From Leptospira kirschneri serovar Cynopteri str. 3522 CT (GTDB lineage: Bacteria; Spirochaetota; Leptospiria; Leptospirales; Leptospiraceae): 55,000 nt of DNA. Position 1 is the first letter of the stretch; every line of letters begins with the position of its first letter. Position numbers and translations under genes: made by a program. This document shows positions 1 through 18,508 of this stretch, piece after piece. The stretch is taken from the NCBI RefSeq assembly GCF_000243695.2, contig NZ_AHMN02000011.1:325001-380000 (forward strand), given 5' to 3'. The notes below the pieces were generated by a model. That model searched no databases and was not told where the DNA came from. It worked only from the letters and a program-made list of their open reading frames with translations.

Positions 1-754
1 TTGTAAATGATAAGTTTTTTGCAAAGAATTTGCATTTGTTGGAAAATTCCATAATGGAGATTGAGCAAAACTGTTTTCAATTGTCTATTTCAATGTAACG
101 GAGATAGATGAGAATTAGTTTTTCAACACCTTTAATTAAAACGTTTAACAAAAAATAAATGAAGGTTCCAAAGTCCCGCGGCTAAAGTAAAAACGAGATG
201 TTTAAAATTTTTTCTAAAACTTCTAATTAACGTGAATTCGTTTTATTTTATAAAACCTGATTTTTCCGTAAAAATAAAATGTGGGAACTCTTACAAATCG
301 AGGTTTTACAGTTAATTTTAAAATTGTGGGAACTACCACGTTTTTCAATTTTGAATTTACGAATTTATTTTCTTAACTAACGTGAGTTCGGCGAAAGAAA
401 ATGAGAAAGAATTTTCTAAAAGAATGAGTTCCCACATTTTAAAATTTATTCTTACAATTGTGATTGTGGTAGTTCCCGCCGCTTTGTGATTTTGAAACGT
501 GTTTTCTCTCAGGAATATTATAGTAGTTCCCACAGTTTCAGTTTTATGGATTCCTAAACAAAGATTTTGGTTTTTTCTTTGTTTTTTTAGATAAGTTTTT
601 TTCAATTTATGTAAACTGGACTCGCATTGAATCAGAACCGATCCCGAATTAAAATCAGTACAATAGGCAAAATCTGTTCTTCCTGATGCTTTGGCTCTTT
701 TTTCTTGACTTTGGGGATTAAAGCGAAATTCTGGCCTCTACAGGACGATTTTTC
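1..754. repeat. gene-free leader with dispersed repeats
   Basis: I see no gene here. Positions ~35-130 look like a worn copy of the ~103 bp MITE-like family: the core resembles copies at 37655 and 45364, and the ends retain TTGTTGGAAAAT and the reverse TTTTTCAACA. Near-palindromes of the GTGGGAACT family lie at 281-294, 326-339 (exact GTGGGAACTACCAC), 427-435 and 525-533 (the last two reversed). The pair at 281 and 326 is 45 bp apart, the period typical of this family. A short reversed module (GAAAGAATTTTCTAAAAG) at ~410-427 recurs beside the same palindrome elsewhere in the window. Confidence 0.6.
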
Positions 755-1204
<450 letters not shown>

Positions 1205-1214
1205 GAGATCGAAT

Positions 1215-1613
1215 ATGGCACCCGCAAAAGAAATTTGGGCCGTAGGAAGAAGAAAAACTTCTGTTGCACGCGCAAAAATTAAAGAAGGTTCCGGTAAAAT
1301 CACCGTAAACCACAAAGATATTAAAGATTATCTTCAAAATCGGAAAGCAATTATTGAAGAAGCGATTCGCCCACTTTCTCTTTTAAATGTTCAAGATAAA
1401 TATGATCTCAATTTGAACGTAACCGGAGGAGGGATTACGGGTCAAGTCGGAGCGATTCGACATGCTCTTGCAAGAGCGATCTGCAGAATTAAACCGGAGT
1501 TCCGTCCAGCGGTGAAAAAAGAAGGATTCTTAACTAGAGATCCAAGAATGGTCGAAAGAAAGAAATACGGTCTACACAAAGCGAGAAGAGGAACTCAGTT
1601 TTCCAAACGTTAA
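1215..1613 (+). CDS. rpsI: 30S ribosomal protein S9
   Basis: Small-subunit ribosomal protein S9, whose C-terminal tail reaches towards the P-site tRNA. The 132-residue product shows the family blocks [14 protein letters not shown], the [18 protein letters not shown] segment, [14 protein letters not shown], and the basic C-terminus ending in SKR. I chose the ATG at 1215 because AGGAG lies at 1203-1207 and the protein then begins [14 protein letters not shown]; an upstream ATG at 1194 would overlap rplM and has no ribosome binding site. The gap to rplM is 10 bp. A strong terminator follows. Confidence 0.97.
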   Translation: MAPAKEIWAVGRRKTSVARAKIKEGSGKITVNHKDIKDYLQNRKAIIEEAIRPLSLLNVQDKYDLNLNVTGGGITGQVGAIRHALARAICRIKPEFRPAVKKEGFLTRDPRMVERKKYGLHKARRGTQFSKR

Positions 1614-1637
1614 GTTTCTTTTTCATTTCGTTTTTTT

Positions 1638-1693
<56 letters not shown>

Positions 1694-1695
1694 CT

Positions 1696-4511
<2,816 letters not shown>

Positions 4512-4515
<4 letters not shown>

Positions 4516-5003
4516 GCGATCCTTCTTTTGACGTCGTATCCGAGATCAGTAGACCTGAGTTGACGAACGCGGTCACCCAGGCCCTTGGAGAAATTAAAAA
4601 TCGTTTCGATTTTAAAGGTTCTAAGTCGGACATTCAACTTGAAGACGAACAACTCATCTTGACCTCGGATAACGAAGCGAAGTTAGAGAGTGTAATTGAC
4701 GTTCTCGTTTCTAAAATGGCAAAACGCGGTTTAGGTCTGAAAAATTTCGATTTCAAATCTAAGATTGAGCCCGCTACCGGCGGAACCGTTCGGATGAAAG
4801 TCAAGATCCGCAAGGGAATGGAAAAGGAACAAACCAAGGAAGTCACGAAGCTGATCAAGGATTCCAAATTGAAAGTCAACGTTACGATTATGGGTGAATG
4901 TGTTCGAATTACCGGTAAAAAAAAGGACGACCTTCAAGAAGTAATTCATCTTTTAAAAAATGCGGATCTTCCTTTTGACGTTCAATTTACAAACTACAAG
5001 TAG
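4512..5003 (+). CDS. yajQ: YajQ/UPF0234-family nucleotide-binding protein
   Basis: The 163-residue product matches the YajQ (UPF0234) family: it begins with SFDVVSEISRPELTNAV, has NRFDFKGSKSDI, and ends LPFDVQFTNYK, close to the usual 160-165 residues. Members are small cytosolic proteins with two ferredoxin-like halves. Some bind cyclic di-GMP (established for Xanthomonas and Pseudomonas members); binding here is inferred only. The ATG overlaps the alaS stop codon by ATGA, so it is likely the second gene of an alaS operon. No clear terminator follows. Confidence 0.93.
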
Positions 5004-5538
5004 CGGAATGTTCTGAAAAGAATATTAAATCTTTTTGATCAACCTTACTTTTAAGCCAGTCTCTAAACTTAAAGTTTCCGAAAATTTGATAATGAACTTA
5101 TGGAGGTTTGCAAATATCCAGAGAGTCGCCTTTTGTGGGAACTCATACAGCGAATAGAATATTCAAAGAATGTTGAAAAACTGTAATTCGTACAATACGA
5201 CAGTTTCTGCGGGAGCTTCAGCAATTTATTATAAATTTCTAATGAATTGTGGTCGAGTCTTTTACACTTCAATAATATGAATTCTGCGTTGTCGGAGTGC
5301 GTTTTCAGCTCCATTTAAAATTGTTGACGACTATAATTGAAAATTAGATTTTCTTGATCTTATTGTCAATGGTTACTATTTGGAACTAAATAATAAAACC
5401 CAGTATTTTAAGCTGAAACATTGTTTTGCAATAGAAATTTAGGTATTTAATTTGATAGGGTCTGTAAAATGACACATTCAAAAAATTGAGCTAAAACAAA
5501 AACAGTTAGAATGATTCTGAATTGAAGCGCCCTTCTTC
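5004..5538. other. intergenic gap, no gene seen
   Basis: This AT-rich stretch has no convincing coding frame. A reversed open frame of about 80 codons (5069-5314) has no family resemblance. A single palindrome-family copy (GTGGGAACTCATAC) begins at 5135. The segment 5440-5480 resembles a short motif seen near 6593, 20690 and 27300 (an AT run followed by TATAGRGATC-like sequence). Confidence 0.5.
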
Positions 5539-5564
5539 TTGACAGACTTAGAAAGATCTGTCAA
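5539..5564. promoter_or_regulatory. inverted repeat upstream of the Uma2 gene
   Basis: TTGACAGA at 5539-5546 is mirrored exactly by TCTGTCAA at 5557-5564, with a 10-base centre. It lies 46 bp before the preferred ATG of the Uma2-family gene and could be an operator, or a hairpin in the leader. TTGACA inside the left arm resembles a -35 box, but I see no well-spaced -10. The function is inferred only. Confidence 0.35.
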
Positions 5565-5610
5565 ACTTTGTTCCATTATAAAAACTGAGGTTCTAGGGCC
5601 GGGTGATCAT

Positions 5611-6171
<561 letters not shown>

Positions 6172-6670
6172 CGTTTTTTTATTACTCATTTCTATCAAAT
6201 CGAGTCTGAAATGTTCATCACAAGCGCGATTTTATGTGAGTTCGATAGAATCCAATGCGAAAGCGATTGAAGAACGCTCTTTATGAACCCGTGTTCTATA
6301 TTGTAACTTAAGACAAAATAGTATATTACGTTTTTTTTATGCAATTGATTGACTGGAGCTAAAGAACGAGGTCCGGTAAAGCCGGATTCGCCCAAATTTT
6401 TTTTACTCTGGATTTATATTATTGAAATGTAGACGATTGTATTGGAGTTTTTATTATGTAGTTTTGACTGATACGTTTCAGAATGCCGGAAATTCTTAAA
6501 TTTGATCTTTTTGTTGCAAACTTACATTGGTTATTGATTTCTATTCGGAGTTATATAATAAAGCTCTTAGTATTTTGTGATAATAATTTACTACCTCAAT
6601 TTTTATAGGGATCGGTAAAACGAAGAATTCTTTTCATAAACAAAACTACAAGAAACCCTGTCAAATTAGT
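6172..6670. repeat. gap with hairpin-capped dispersed element
   Basis: No gene seen. About 6234-6393 is a forward copy of the long dispersed element: it has the AATGCGAAAGCGATTGAAG block near one end and ends with GACTGGAGCTAAAGAACGAG plus a small GGTCCGG...CCGGATTCGCCC hairpin. The remainder is AT-rich leader for the next gene and includes a CTCAATTTTTATAGGGATCG motif at ~6595 that recurs in related form near 27305. Confidence 0.55.
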
Positions 6671-7060
6671 ATGAAAAAGTTATTACTCGTTTGTGTTTTA
6701 ATAGGTTCCGTTGGAATTTTTGCCGAAGAGGAAAGTCCCGTAAAGTTTAAACTGGAAAAAAGTTTCGGTAATGCGTATCTTTTAAAAATTATTCATCCAG
6801 CTAACTTCGGTGTTCAAAAGGACGCCCCTCATAAAATAATTTTAAATCCTAAAAGCGGAGTGAAGGTGGAAAAAGCGGATCTAAAAGTAAAAGGAAAAAT
6901 TTCGGAAAAGAAAAAAGAATATTTCGCTTCGGTGGATCCGATTCCTCTAGTAGTAACTGGTAAAGGAGAATTAGAAATTCAAGGAAAAATCTACTATTGT
7001 AACTTCGATAAGAATATTTGTATTCCAGGTAAAATTCAACAGGTGGAAATGATTCAGTAA
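6671..7060 (+). CDS. small exported protein, possible DsbD-N-like fold
   Basis: A 129-residue protein with a clear signal peptide (MKKLLLVCVLIGSVGIFAEE, cleavage probably after FA). The mature part is charged and probably beta-rich, and ends with a Cys pair in YYCNFDKNICIPGK. That spacing and context resemble the N-terminal domains of DsbD-like thiol-disulfide proteins, where a similar C-x(n)-C sits on a beta-hairpin. This is a weak visual resemblance, not an assignment. The start is fixed by the signal peptide; no strong ribosome binding site is visible. It stands alone between repeats. Confidence 0.72.
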   Translation: MKKLLLVCVLIGSVGIFAEEESPVKFKLEKSFGNAYLLKIIHPANFGVQKDAPHKIILNPKSGVKVEKADLKVKGKISEKKKEYFASVDPIPLVVTGKGELEIQGKIYYCNFDKNICIPGKIQQVEMIQ

Positions 7061-7300
7061 TTATATAACGCCTTAAAAGAATTTTCTAAAAGTATGTGTT
7101 CCTACTATTTTAAGATTTGTTCGTAAAATTGTAATTTGCGGTAGTTCCGCATTTTAGGAATCGTTCGGATTTCAAATTTTTTTCAGAAAGCAAATTATGG
7201 TCTGAATTCACGTGGAATATTCATTTTTCGTGATTAAATAGTGTGAGTTCCCACATTTTTGTGAAACTATTTATCCCTATCAAATCGAGTTCCTAAATAT

Positions 7301-7403
7301 TAGAGTAGTTGAAAAATGAATTTTCCTATCTGTTTCTATTGTATGGAAACGCCGATGGAAGCAGTTTTGTTAATCGCCACTATGAAATTTTTCAACAACT
7401 CTA
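7301..7403. repeat. 103-bp MITE-like element, copy A
   Basis: The ends are TAGAGTAGTTGAAAAAT and, reverse-complemented, TAGAGTTGTTGAAAAAT: 17-bp terminal inverted repeats with one mismatch. The interior (GAAGCAGTTTTGTTAATCG and neighbours) is shared with copies at 18352, 37192, 37655 and 45364. There is no coding capacity, as expected for a non-autonomous miniature transposable element. Confidence 0.75.
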
Positions 7404-7564
7404 TTGCTCTGAGTTATAAAAAATTGATTCTTATACATGGAAGTATCGAATTCGATTTGTTTTCAGTGGATTGATCTCATACACTTCGGAATGATAAAAA
7501 CGTCACGTTTTTGTTAGGGGATAAATCTGTTGATCGGTCTCGAGTTTGTTTCACCTTTTCTATG

Positions 7565-7756
<192 letters not shown>

Positions 7757-7824
7757 TAATTTTATTACGTTGAACTCATGTTATGTTAAATTCGCGTTAA
7801 GTGAAGTATCTTTCAAAATGGCGT

Positions 7825-8252
7825 CTAACGTTTTAAACTCGCTTTCAAACCGGGAGAACTAATCTGAAATAAAAAGTAGATTTTTCCTTGGATCGGGCCG
7901 GAGGATTTTACGATCTGTCCTTTGGATTCAACCAGTTCTTTGAGAACCGATTTATCGGAAGGACGAAACTTATCCCCTTTTTCTGCAATCAGAAGATTGA
8001 TAGCCCTTTTGCGAGCCAGATCTTGGGCTCCGTCCGCATTTCCTTCTAAAGAAGAGACTACTACTTGAAACGTATCCGAGTTTAAAAAACCCTCGGTAGC
8101 TTTGATAAATTCATCTCCTGAACTTTCGTTGGATTCTTCCATTACTGTAGTGTTTTTTTTAGGATGTTCGTTTTCTATTTTCGTACTAGGGGTGGGTGAA
8201 CAGTGATAGACGGATAGTAACAACGTTACGATCGAAAACAGTTGAATCGATT

Positions 8253-8256
<4 letters not shown>
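7825..8256 (-). CDS. probable lipoprotein
   Basis: A 143-residue protein with a lipoprotein signal: hydrophobic [12 protein letters not shown] followed by C19, a loose spirochaetal lipobox. After an Asn/Ser/Lys linker, a compact region (residues ~48-143) includes [23 protein letters not shown] and an [11 protein letters not shown] strand. The [10 protein letters not shown] pattern resembles the repeated helices of LPP20/FlgT-N-type domains, but I do not assign it. Its start overlaps the stop of the gene at 8253-8966 by ATGA, so the two are co-transcribed and it is the downstream member. Confidence 0.78.
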
Positions 8257-8966
<710 letters not shown>

Positions 8967-9057
8967 GAGACAAACGTATTTGAATCCATCGGAAAAGGAA
9001 GCAGGATTTTCCGGGAACTTTCTGGACACCAGGCCTTAAAGAGGAAAGACTGTAGCT

Positions 9058-10686
9058 ATGTGTTTTATGCTATGGGTTCTTAAACTCTTTGTGGTTTGTT
9101 TTAAAGTTCAAACTTTCCATTACAAAAAAGTCAGTAAGATTCTTATAATTTTAGGAATCTACGTTTGTATTTCGAATGTTTCCGTTTATGCGGATGTTAC
9201 TATCTTTTCCGGTTTGAAGAAATCTTTAGAAGAAAAAACCAGAACTTTTCAGATGGAAAACGGACTGAAAGTTCTGATGATGAAACGGGAAGATTCTCCT
9301 ACCATTGCCGTTTATACTAAATTTTTAGTGGGTTCTGCGGACGAAACTCCGGAAATCGCCGGTACGGCACATCTCTTAGAGCATATGCTTTTTAAGGGAA
9401 CTAAAAACATAGGAACCACAAACTATGAAAAGGAAAAACCTTACTTAGAACAGATCGCCGTTTGGGGAAAAAGGTTGGATACCCTAAGGCTGAAAGAACT
9501 GGAAATGAAGGAAAAAGGAGAAGAACCTTCGGACGAATTTAAAAATCAAATCGAAACTTTGAAGAAAAGATTTTATTCCCTTTTAGAACTACATCGTAAA
9601 TTCGTAATTTCTAATGAAGACAATTATATCTATTCTAAAAACGGTGGAGTAGGGTTTAACGCATATACTTCGAACGACGTCACTAACTATCAAATTCTTC
9701 TTCCTGCAAATCGTCTGGAAATTTGGGCCAAGCTCGAATCGGATCGATTGAAAAATCCTATATTAAGAGAATATTATACAGAAAGAGACGTGGTCCTGGA
9801 AGAAAGAAGGATGCGCGTCGAAAACAGAGGTCTTGGAATTTTAAGGGAAAAATATTTGGACGCAGCGTTTCCAGAAGGACATCCGTATCGTATGCCCGTA
9901 ATCGGCTATGAAAAGAATTTAGGCTTTTTGGATTTGGAAAAAACGGAAACGTTTTTTAAGAACTACTATAACCCGCAAAGAATGGTGATCGCGGTAGTTG
10001 GTTCTTTGGATTTTGATAAGACGGAAAAAATCCTGCGTAACTATTTTGGAGATTTAAAAAAAGGAAGTCTTCAACCTTTGAAGAAAACGGCTCAAGCGGG
10101 ATTTGACGGATCTAAGTTTGTTTCCGTGGTTCATCCGAGTACTCCTTCTAAAATCATTGGTTTTCATAAACCAGCGTTTCCTCATCCTGACGACGCCGTT
10201 TTTAGTGTAATCGATACTTTGCTCGCCGAAGGAGAATCTGGAAGGCTTTATAAAAAATTAATATTAGAAAAACAAGTCGCACAAGGAGTGTATTGCTGGA
10301 ACGGAGATCCTGGAGATAGATTTTCCAATCTGTTTTCTATCTACATTACAAACAATCAAAACGCAGATCAGAAAAAAGTGGCAAATCTAGTCCAAGAAGA
10401 ATTGGATAAGTTAAAAACGGAACTGATTACTTCGGAAGAATTATTTAGAATCAAAAATCAAATCTTAGGCGGATACTTGCGCGCCTTGGACGACAACGGA
10501 AAACTTGCGGACGTTCTTTCCCTCTATCAGCTATTATACGGAGATTGGAGGGAACTTTTAAGAGGTTATGAAGAATTGGATACGGTCACTCCGGAAGACG
10601 TACAAAGAGTCGCAAAAAAATATTTTGTATCCGAAAACAGAACAATCGCGGAACTGAACCCTCCCGCAAAAGGAGCAGGTAACTAA
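9058..10686 (+). CDS. M16 family zinc metallopeptidase (catalytic subunit)
   Basis: A 542-residue pitrilysin/M16B-type peptidase. The inverted zinc motif is intact: H105LLE108H109, with the distal glutamate in [12 protein letters not shown] (about E249). An N-terminal segment ([23 protein letters not shown]) looks like a signal peptide, so the enzyme is probably periplasmic or surface-facing. The two-part fold typical of M16 follows ([14 protein letters not shown], then the LGGYLRAL region). The start is supported by GAGGAAAG at 9041-9048. The next gene is an M16 partner without the zinc motif, the common active/inactive heterodimer arrangement. Confidence 0.93.
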   Translation: MCFMLWVLKLFVVCFKVQTFHYKKVSKILIILGIYVCISNVSVYADVTIFSGLKKSLEEKTRTFQMENGLKVLMMKREDSPTIAVYTKFLVGSADETPEIAGTAHLLEHMLFKGTKNIGTTNYEKEKPYLEQIAVWGKRLDTLRLKELEMKEKGEEPSDEFKNQIETLKKRFYSLLELHRKFVISNEDNYIYSKNGGVGFNAYTSNDVTNYQILLPANRLEIWAKLESDRLKNPILREYYTERDVVLEERRMRVENRGLGILREKYLDAAFPEGHPYRMPVIGYEKNLGFLDLEKTETFFKNYYNPQRMVIAVVGSLDFDKTEKILRNYFGDLKKGSLQPLKKTAQAGFDGSKFVSVVHPSTPSKIIGFHKPAFPHPDDAVFSVIDTLLAEGESGRLYKKLILEKQVAQGVYCWNGDPGDRFSNLFSIYITNNQNADQKKVANLVQEELDKLKTELITSEELFRIKNQILGGYLRALDDNGKLADVLSLYQLLYGDWRELLRGYEELDTVTPEDVQRVAKKYFVSENRTIAELNPPAKGAGN

Positions 10687-10888
10687 GATGAAATGCTTAA
10701 AAGACGTCATGGTTTATCAAACGTATAATTTAGAACGATTAGAAAAATATAATTTTATTTTTTCTAGATTCTTAAGTTGTAAAGATCGATTTTCGAATTT
10801 GTATTCTATGTTTTACTTTTTATCAAATAGGTTATTTGATTTTTTTCAAAAAAAATTTCTGTTTAAAGGAAAATTTTTCGATTTGCGA

Positions 10889-13169
<2,281 letters not shown>

Positions 13170-13173
<4 letters not shown>

Positions 13174-13847
13174 GTAAAGGAAGTCCTCCAGGAAAATACG
13201 GGACCTCGATTTTTCTGAACGGTCTGGAAGAGAAGATCGATTCGGATTTGATTCCACGTCCGATTGAAATCTTATTTCAGATGGAAAAAGAGGCCACCGA
13301 ACTAGGCGTTCCGGTTTTAACTCCTGCTTCCGGTTCGGTTCTTCGTTTTCTCGTGGAAATTGAACAACCCAAAGAGATCTTAGAATTAGGAACCGGGTAC
13401 GGCGTTTCCCTTTTTTGGATGGCTTCTGGTTTAAAAGTAAGTTCTAAAATTGTCTCTTTAGAAAGAGAGATTAATTATATTACTAAAGTTCATTCCTACT
13501 TAGAAAAACATCCTTTTGAAAATTTAGATATTCATCTTTTAAAGGTTCATTGTCTTCATTATCTCAAAGAAATTTGCGGAAATCCCGAAACCATTTGGGC
13601 CGCCAAATTTGTGTTTGTCGATTGTGATAAAGTTTTGTATCCTGAGATTTTTCGGATTCTGAAACGTTTACAACCAGATACTGCTGTGTTCGATAACGTT
13701 CTTTGGCATGGTAGAATTTTTGATCCTTCCTGGCAGGCCCCTTCGGATAAGGCGATGAGAGAATTTTGGAATGAGGTTCAAAATTCCAATTTGACTTATA
13801 CTCTTTTTCCAGTTGGAGATGGTCTGCTTAGGATTCGATTCAGATGA
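13170..13847 (+). CDS. class I SAM-dependent O-methyltransferase
   Basis: A 225-residue methyltransferase of the O-methyltransferase family 3 (CCoAOMT/YrrM) type. Motif I is [16 protein letters not shown], the acidic strand-2 end is VSLEREINY, and [13 protein letters not shown] plus [12 protein letters not shown] fit the metal-dependent catechol-type active region. It starts at GTG overlapping the preceding TGA (GTGA), so the four genes from 9058 are probably one transcript. The substrate is unknown. Confidence 0.88.
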
Positions 13848-14362
13848 CAGTGGCGTCAAATCCGTTCTAGATCTTCCTTTGGAAAATAATAGTGTGTTGG
13901 TGATATACTCGAGTATATTAAGATTACAGTATATTATATTTTCTGGGATATGGATTTACGATTTTGTAATTTTATAGTACAAACAAATTGAAATTTGTAC
14001 TTCTTCAATCCTCTGAATGCAAAATAACGTGAATTAATGCGAAAGAGGTCGATGCGGGGAAACTAAAGCAGAACGCTCTCTCAAACTAAAGTTGTCTCGC
14101 GTGCTCGAAGTAACTCAAGCCGTTTCACTTCTTGAATTCAATGCATCGCTTTCTAAGGGGCGCTCGACAGATCACGTTTTAAATTGAAACTAAAGATGAT
14201 GATTGTATAATGTTTCCCGTATACAATTTATTGACCAGAGCTAAAGAACCCGGTCCGCTGCATAGGCAGCCGGATTCGTTTCGATTTTCTTACGTCGAAC
14301 TCACCTTAAAATACTAGTTGCGTTTTAAAACACTGTGTTATACTGCCGTGTAGGAGATTCGC
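13848..14362. other. gap with palindrome and dispersed element
   Basis: No gene seen. A perfect 16-bp palindrome ATATACTCGAGTATAT lies at 13903-13918, 55 bp after the methyltransferase stop. Positions ~14025-14279 are a forward copy of the long dispersed element, ending in a GGTCCGCTGCATAGGCAGCC hairpin. The last ~80 bases are the leader of the next gene, with TAGGAG just before its ATG. Confidence 0.55.
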
Positions 14363-15132
14363 ATGTCATCTAAATGTTTTCGATTTTTTATTTTAGTTTC
14401 AATTTTAACTTTATTCTTCTTGACGTTTTCTATTTCGGCTCAAACAAACGCACCCAAAGAAGAGGCTAAGAGTAGCGAGCTTGCAAATGCGATTAACGAT
14501 CCTAAATATCAAGGGGATTATCTGGAAGAATTTCATTACGCGAGAACTCTGGATTCCATGAAAGAAAAAGTGAAAAACGATATTCACGCCCTCGCAACCG
14601 TGACAAAAAATTTTGGTTCCAACGTTCAAGGTTCCAACGAGGATTTAAACTCGATCTGGAAACAATACAACGATGCGCTTCATTATTATTACAGAAGACA
14701 ATACGTGGTGGCCGGAAGAAAAATGCGCGAGACCGCTGAGAGTATGGATAAGCTCTATGTTAAATTTTCGGATCATTATAATAAAAGAACGGATCAGCTT
14801 TTGGGAGAATGTGCGGATACGATTGTGAGTGTGGAGCAAACTCAGAACGGTTCTGCTCAGTCCGCTTCGGCTAGAAGCAGAGAAATTTCTGCAAATCATC
14901 ATAAACTTCAGATCGCTTACTATCAGATGATTCAGGCCGACAGAATGCGTAGGGATTCAAGATATAAGGATTCTCTAATGCACTTTCGAATTGCAAAGGA
15001 ATATGGAATTTCTATCTTGAGTAATCTCAAACCGGAAGAGGAAAGTAAAAACATTCGTGAAAAATATAAGATTGATCTAAGTGACAATCGAAATATGATC
15101 TATTCCGAACCTTCAGAAGCTCAGAAGAAATA

Positions 15133-15133
<1 letters not shown>
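14363..15133 (+). CDS. exported helical protein coupled to an amidase
   Basis: A 256-residue protein with signal peptide ([19 protein letters not shown], cleavage likely before QTNAP). The mature part is almost wholly charged and helical, with blocks such as [20 protein letters not shown] and [16 protein letters not shown] that look like helix-turn-helix repeats (TPR-like). I do not recognise the family. ATG at 14363 is preceded by TAGGAG. Its stop TAG shares one base with the GTG of the amidase gene, so translation is coupled. By context it may be a periplasmic partner or scaffold for peptidoglycan hydrolysis; that is inference. Confidence 0.82.
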
Positions 15134-16533
<1,400 letters not shown>

Positions 16534-16677
16534 TAATAGAGTTTCGTAAAAACTAAAAAAATAGAGGAATGGAAAAATAAAACGGATCAAAAACGTAAGA
16601 ATAAGAACAGTTCTAAAAAATAGAATTCAAAACGTATGAAAAAAATAGAATATAATGGAAATGATTCGTTTTACAAA

Positions 16678-16823
16678 GAGCTTGTCTCAAAACCTCAAAG
16701 AATTTTACGCGATAACTTTTTATAAATTTCTAATAAAATGTAGTAGTTCTTACAAATTAAGTGTATTTAGCAATTTGCAAACTTTCTAGTAGTTCTTACA
16801 TTGGACGGTTTTGGGACAAGTTC
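16678..16823. repeat. 146-bp IS5-like non-autonomous element
   Basis: The ends are GAGCTTGTCTCAAAACC (16678-16694) and, reverse-complemented, GAACTTGTCCCAAAACC (16807-16823): 15 of 17 match. They closely resemble the terminal repeats of the complete IS at 28528-29391 (GAGCCGGTCTCAAAACT). There is no coding capacity. The interior holds two TAGTAGTTCTTACA palindrome-family fragments. The right end forms part of the stop codon of the adjoining minus-strand gene. No clear target duplication. Confidence 0.6.
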
Positions 16824-17494
16824 TAAATTAATTCTATAGGATTTAAAAACGCCCCTCTCCATTTATTTTTTTCTATTATTTCTTTTACTTTTTCTGAAAT
16901 AAGAATTGGCCGGTTAGCGCTACCTCCGCTTCCAAACCATTCATTGGTTCTAACAAAATCAGGCATGTTCATGAAAATATTTTTTCGGAATTTCATTTTT
17001 TGGTCTTGTGGAAAATTATACTTTTTCTGACCGCAAAATGGTCCTTTTAGTGATTCGCTATCAATAGCTTTTAAAAAATTTAACATTTCTTTATCTTTCG
17101 GCATTTCACATATTTCTACTTCTAAGTTATCATCAATCAAACCTTGCGGCAATAGTGTATCAACATGTAACTGATACAATGAATCGATTTGTATTCCCGA
17201 TTTATGAATAACTGGATGAGAAAAATATATTCCCGTTAAATTATTTTTTTCAAATTCATTTTTCACATGTTCACGAATAAAGATCTGGTCAAGAATCCAA
17301 TTTAAACCAATGAATTGGCTATGCTTTACTTTTGGTTCATTCCGAAAACGAAAAGAATTAGTTTGGATTTTTCCAATGTCACAAGTGGGACAACCAACAT
17401 TAGGTTTATAAGTTAAAGTTAAAAATCCAAAATCTTTTTCAGGTTGTGGATATCCAAAGTGTCCCGTTGATATATAATACCATTGTTTATTCAT
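16823..17494 (-). CDS. double-CXXCG-motif (Gmx_para_CXXCG / SitI6-like) protein
   Basis: A 223-residue cytosolic protein. It has CPTC at residues ~35-38, a central FCGQKK and a C-terminal half with NMPDFVRTNEWF and RGAFLNPIEL. The layout (early CxxC, middle PGP-like/CG, late aspartate-phenylalanine block and a final gxxfxpxel strand) resembles the double-CXXCG family described in Myxococcus, some members of which are immunity proteins to Sit toxins. I rate this as a plausible match by eye. No toxin gene is visible beside it, and surrounding DNA is very AT-rich, suggesting transfer. Its TAG stop overlaps the end of the 146-bp IS5-like element. Confidence 0.6.
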   Translation of the reverse strand: MNKQWYYISTGHFGYPQPEKDFGFLTLTYKPNVGCPTCDIGKIQTNSFRFRNEPKVKHSQFIGLNWILDQIFIREHVKNEFEKNNLTGIYFSHPVIHKSGIQIDSLYQLHVDTLLPQGLIDDNLEVEICEMPKDKEMLNFLKAIDSESLKGPFCGQKKYNFPQDQKMKFRKNIFMNMPDFVRTNEWFGSGGSANRPILISEKVKEIIEKNKWRGAFLNPIELI

Positions 17495-18508
17495 GTTAAA
17501 ATATTGAATAATTATTATATTTGAATATAAAAAATTTTAGAAACTAGATTTTGGTTATATGTCAAGTTTGAACGCTCGGGGATTTTCTAGTATTGTATAA
17601 GAGGCGGCGCAATTTTGAATTCCCGAATTTACCTGCACTTTAATCCATTTGAGATTTTTATAAAGGTTCATGTTATTTTCAAAACTTTAAGTAGCTCCTC
17701 AATACTATTCTAATAATTATTTTTTTCATAATTTCAGATTATCTAAATTTATTTTAAAAGTTTATTGTCTCAAATGAATCAGATCACCTCTTTATTTATC
17801 TTTTATATTCATTAAAATAATTTATTTGCTTGTAGGATAGATAAGATATTGAAGGTTATATCTTTCCATCAATCTAAATATTATCTCGCCGTTAATTTAT
17901 TATAGATAGTATATAACTATATTTTGATGTAACTATTTGTTTGTGCATATTTTAACTTGAGTTCTTAAAGGAAATAGGAAATTCATTTTATAAAATAGTG
18001 ACCTCTATTTAATCCAAACAGAATGATGTCCAATCAAATTTAGGCATGAAATTGCTGTTTTACAGACATCAATTGGATTGAAAATTTATTGAATAGAAGT
18101 TGGTTCTTTTAAAATATTATTAGCTCCTATAAAATTGAATGTTGAAAATGTTCATCGTAAAGAATTGTTTGAATGTGAGATATTGGGTGCTTTATTATAT
18201 AGTTTTAAGTAGCAAAATTTTGATGTATCATGTTCAAACGATTTAAAAATGATAGTATACTTTTAAATACTCCTAAAACGAAAAAGTGTAATCGAAAAAA
18301 TCGCTTTTTGTATTCTACAACTTATAAAAATTGTATGGCAGCGTAAAATATTAGAGTTGTTGAAAAATGAATTTTCTATCTGTTTCTATTTTATGCAAAT
18401 CGGTAATTGAAGCAGTTTTGTTAATCGGCACTATGGACTTTTTCTAGGGAATGTGATTCTTTTTTCATAATGTAAACTTTTAGATTTAAATATAGATGGT
18501 GGATACAG
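17495..18508. other. 1-kb AT-rich gap
   Basis: No intact gene seen on either strand. A minus-strand open stretch of about 40 codons around 17550-17680 has no family resemblance. Base composition is even more AT-rich than its surroundings, in keeping with the adjacent orphan gene being acquired DNA. A MITE-like copy lies at 18352-18446, and TATTATATAGTT occurs at 18193-18204, a 12-mer repeated exactly at 37785, 38201 and 41941. Confidence 0.5.
18352..18446. repeat. MITE-like element, copy B (right end worn)
   Basis: The left end TAGAGTTGTTGAAAAAT is intact and the interior (GAAGCAGTTTTGTTAATCG) matches copy A at 7301. The right end has decayed to ACTTTTTCTA. It lies about 60 bp before the gene at 18509. 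Confidence 0.6.

Noticed and set aside
17550..17680. Remnant of a toxin gene upstream of the double-CXXCG gene
   Set aside because: Only about 40 codons are open on the minus strand and nothing resembles a toxin; I cannot support it.
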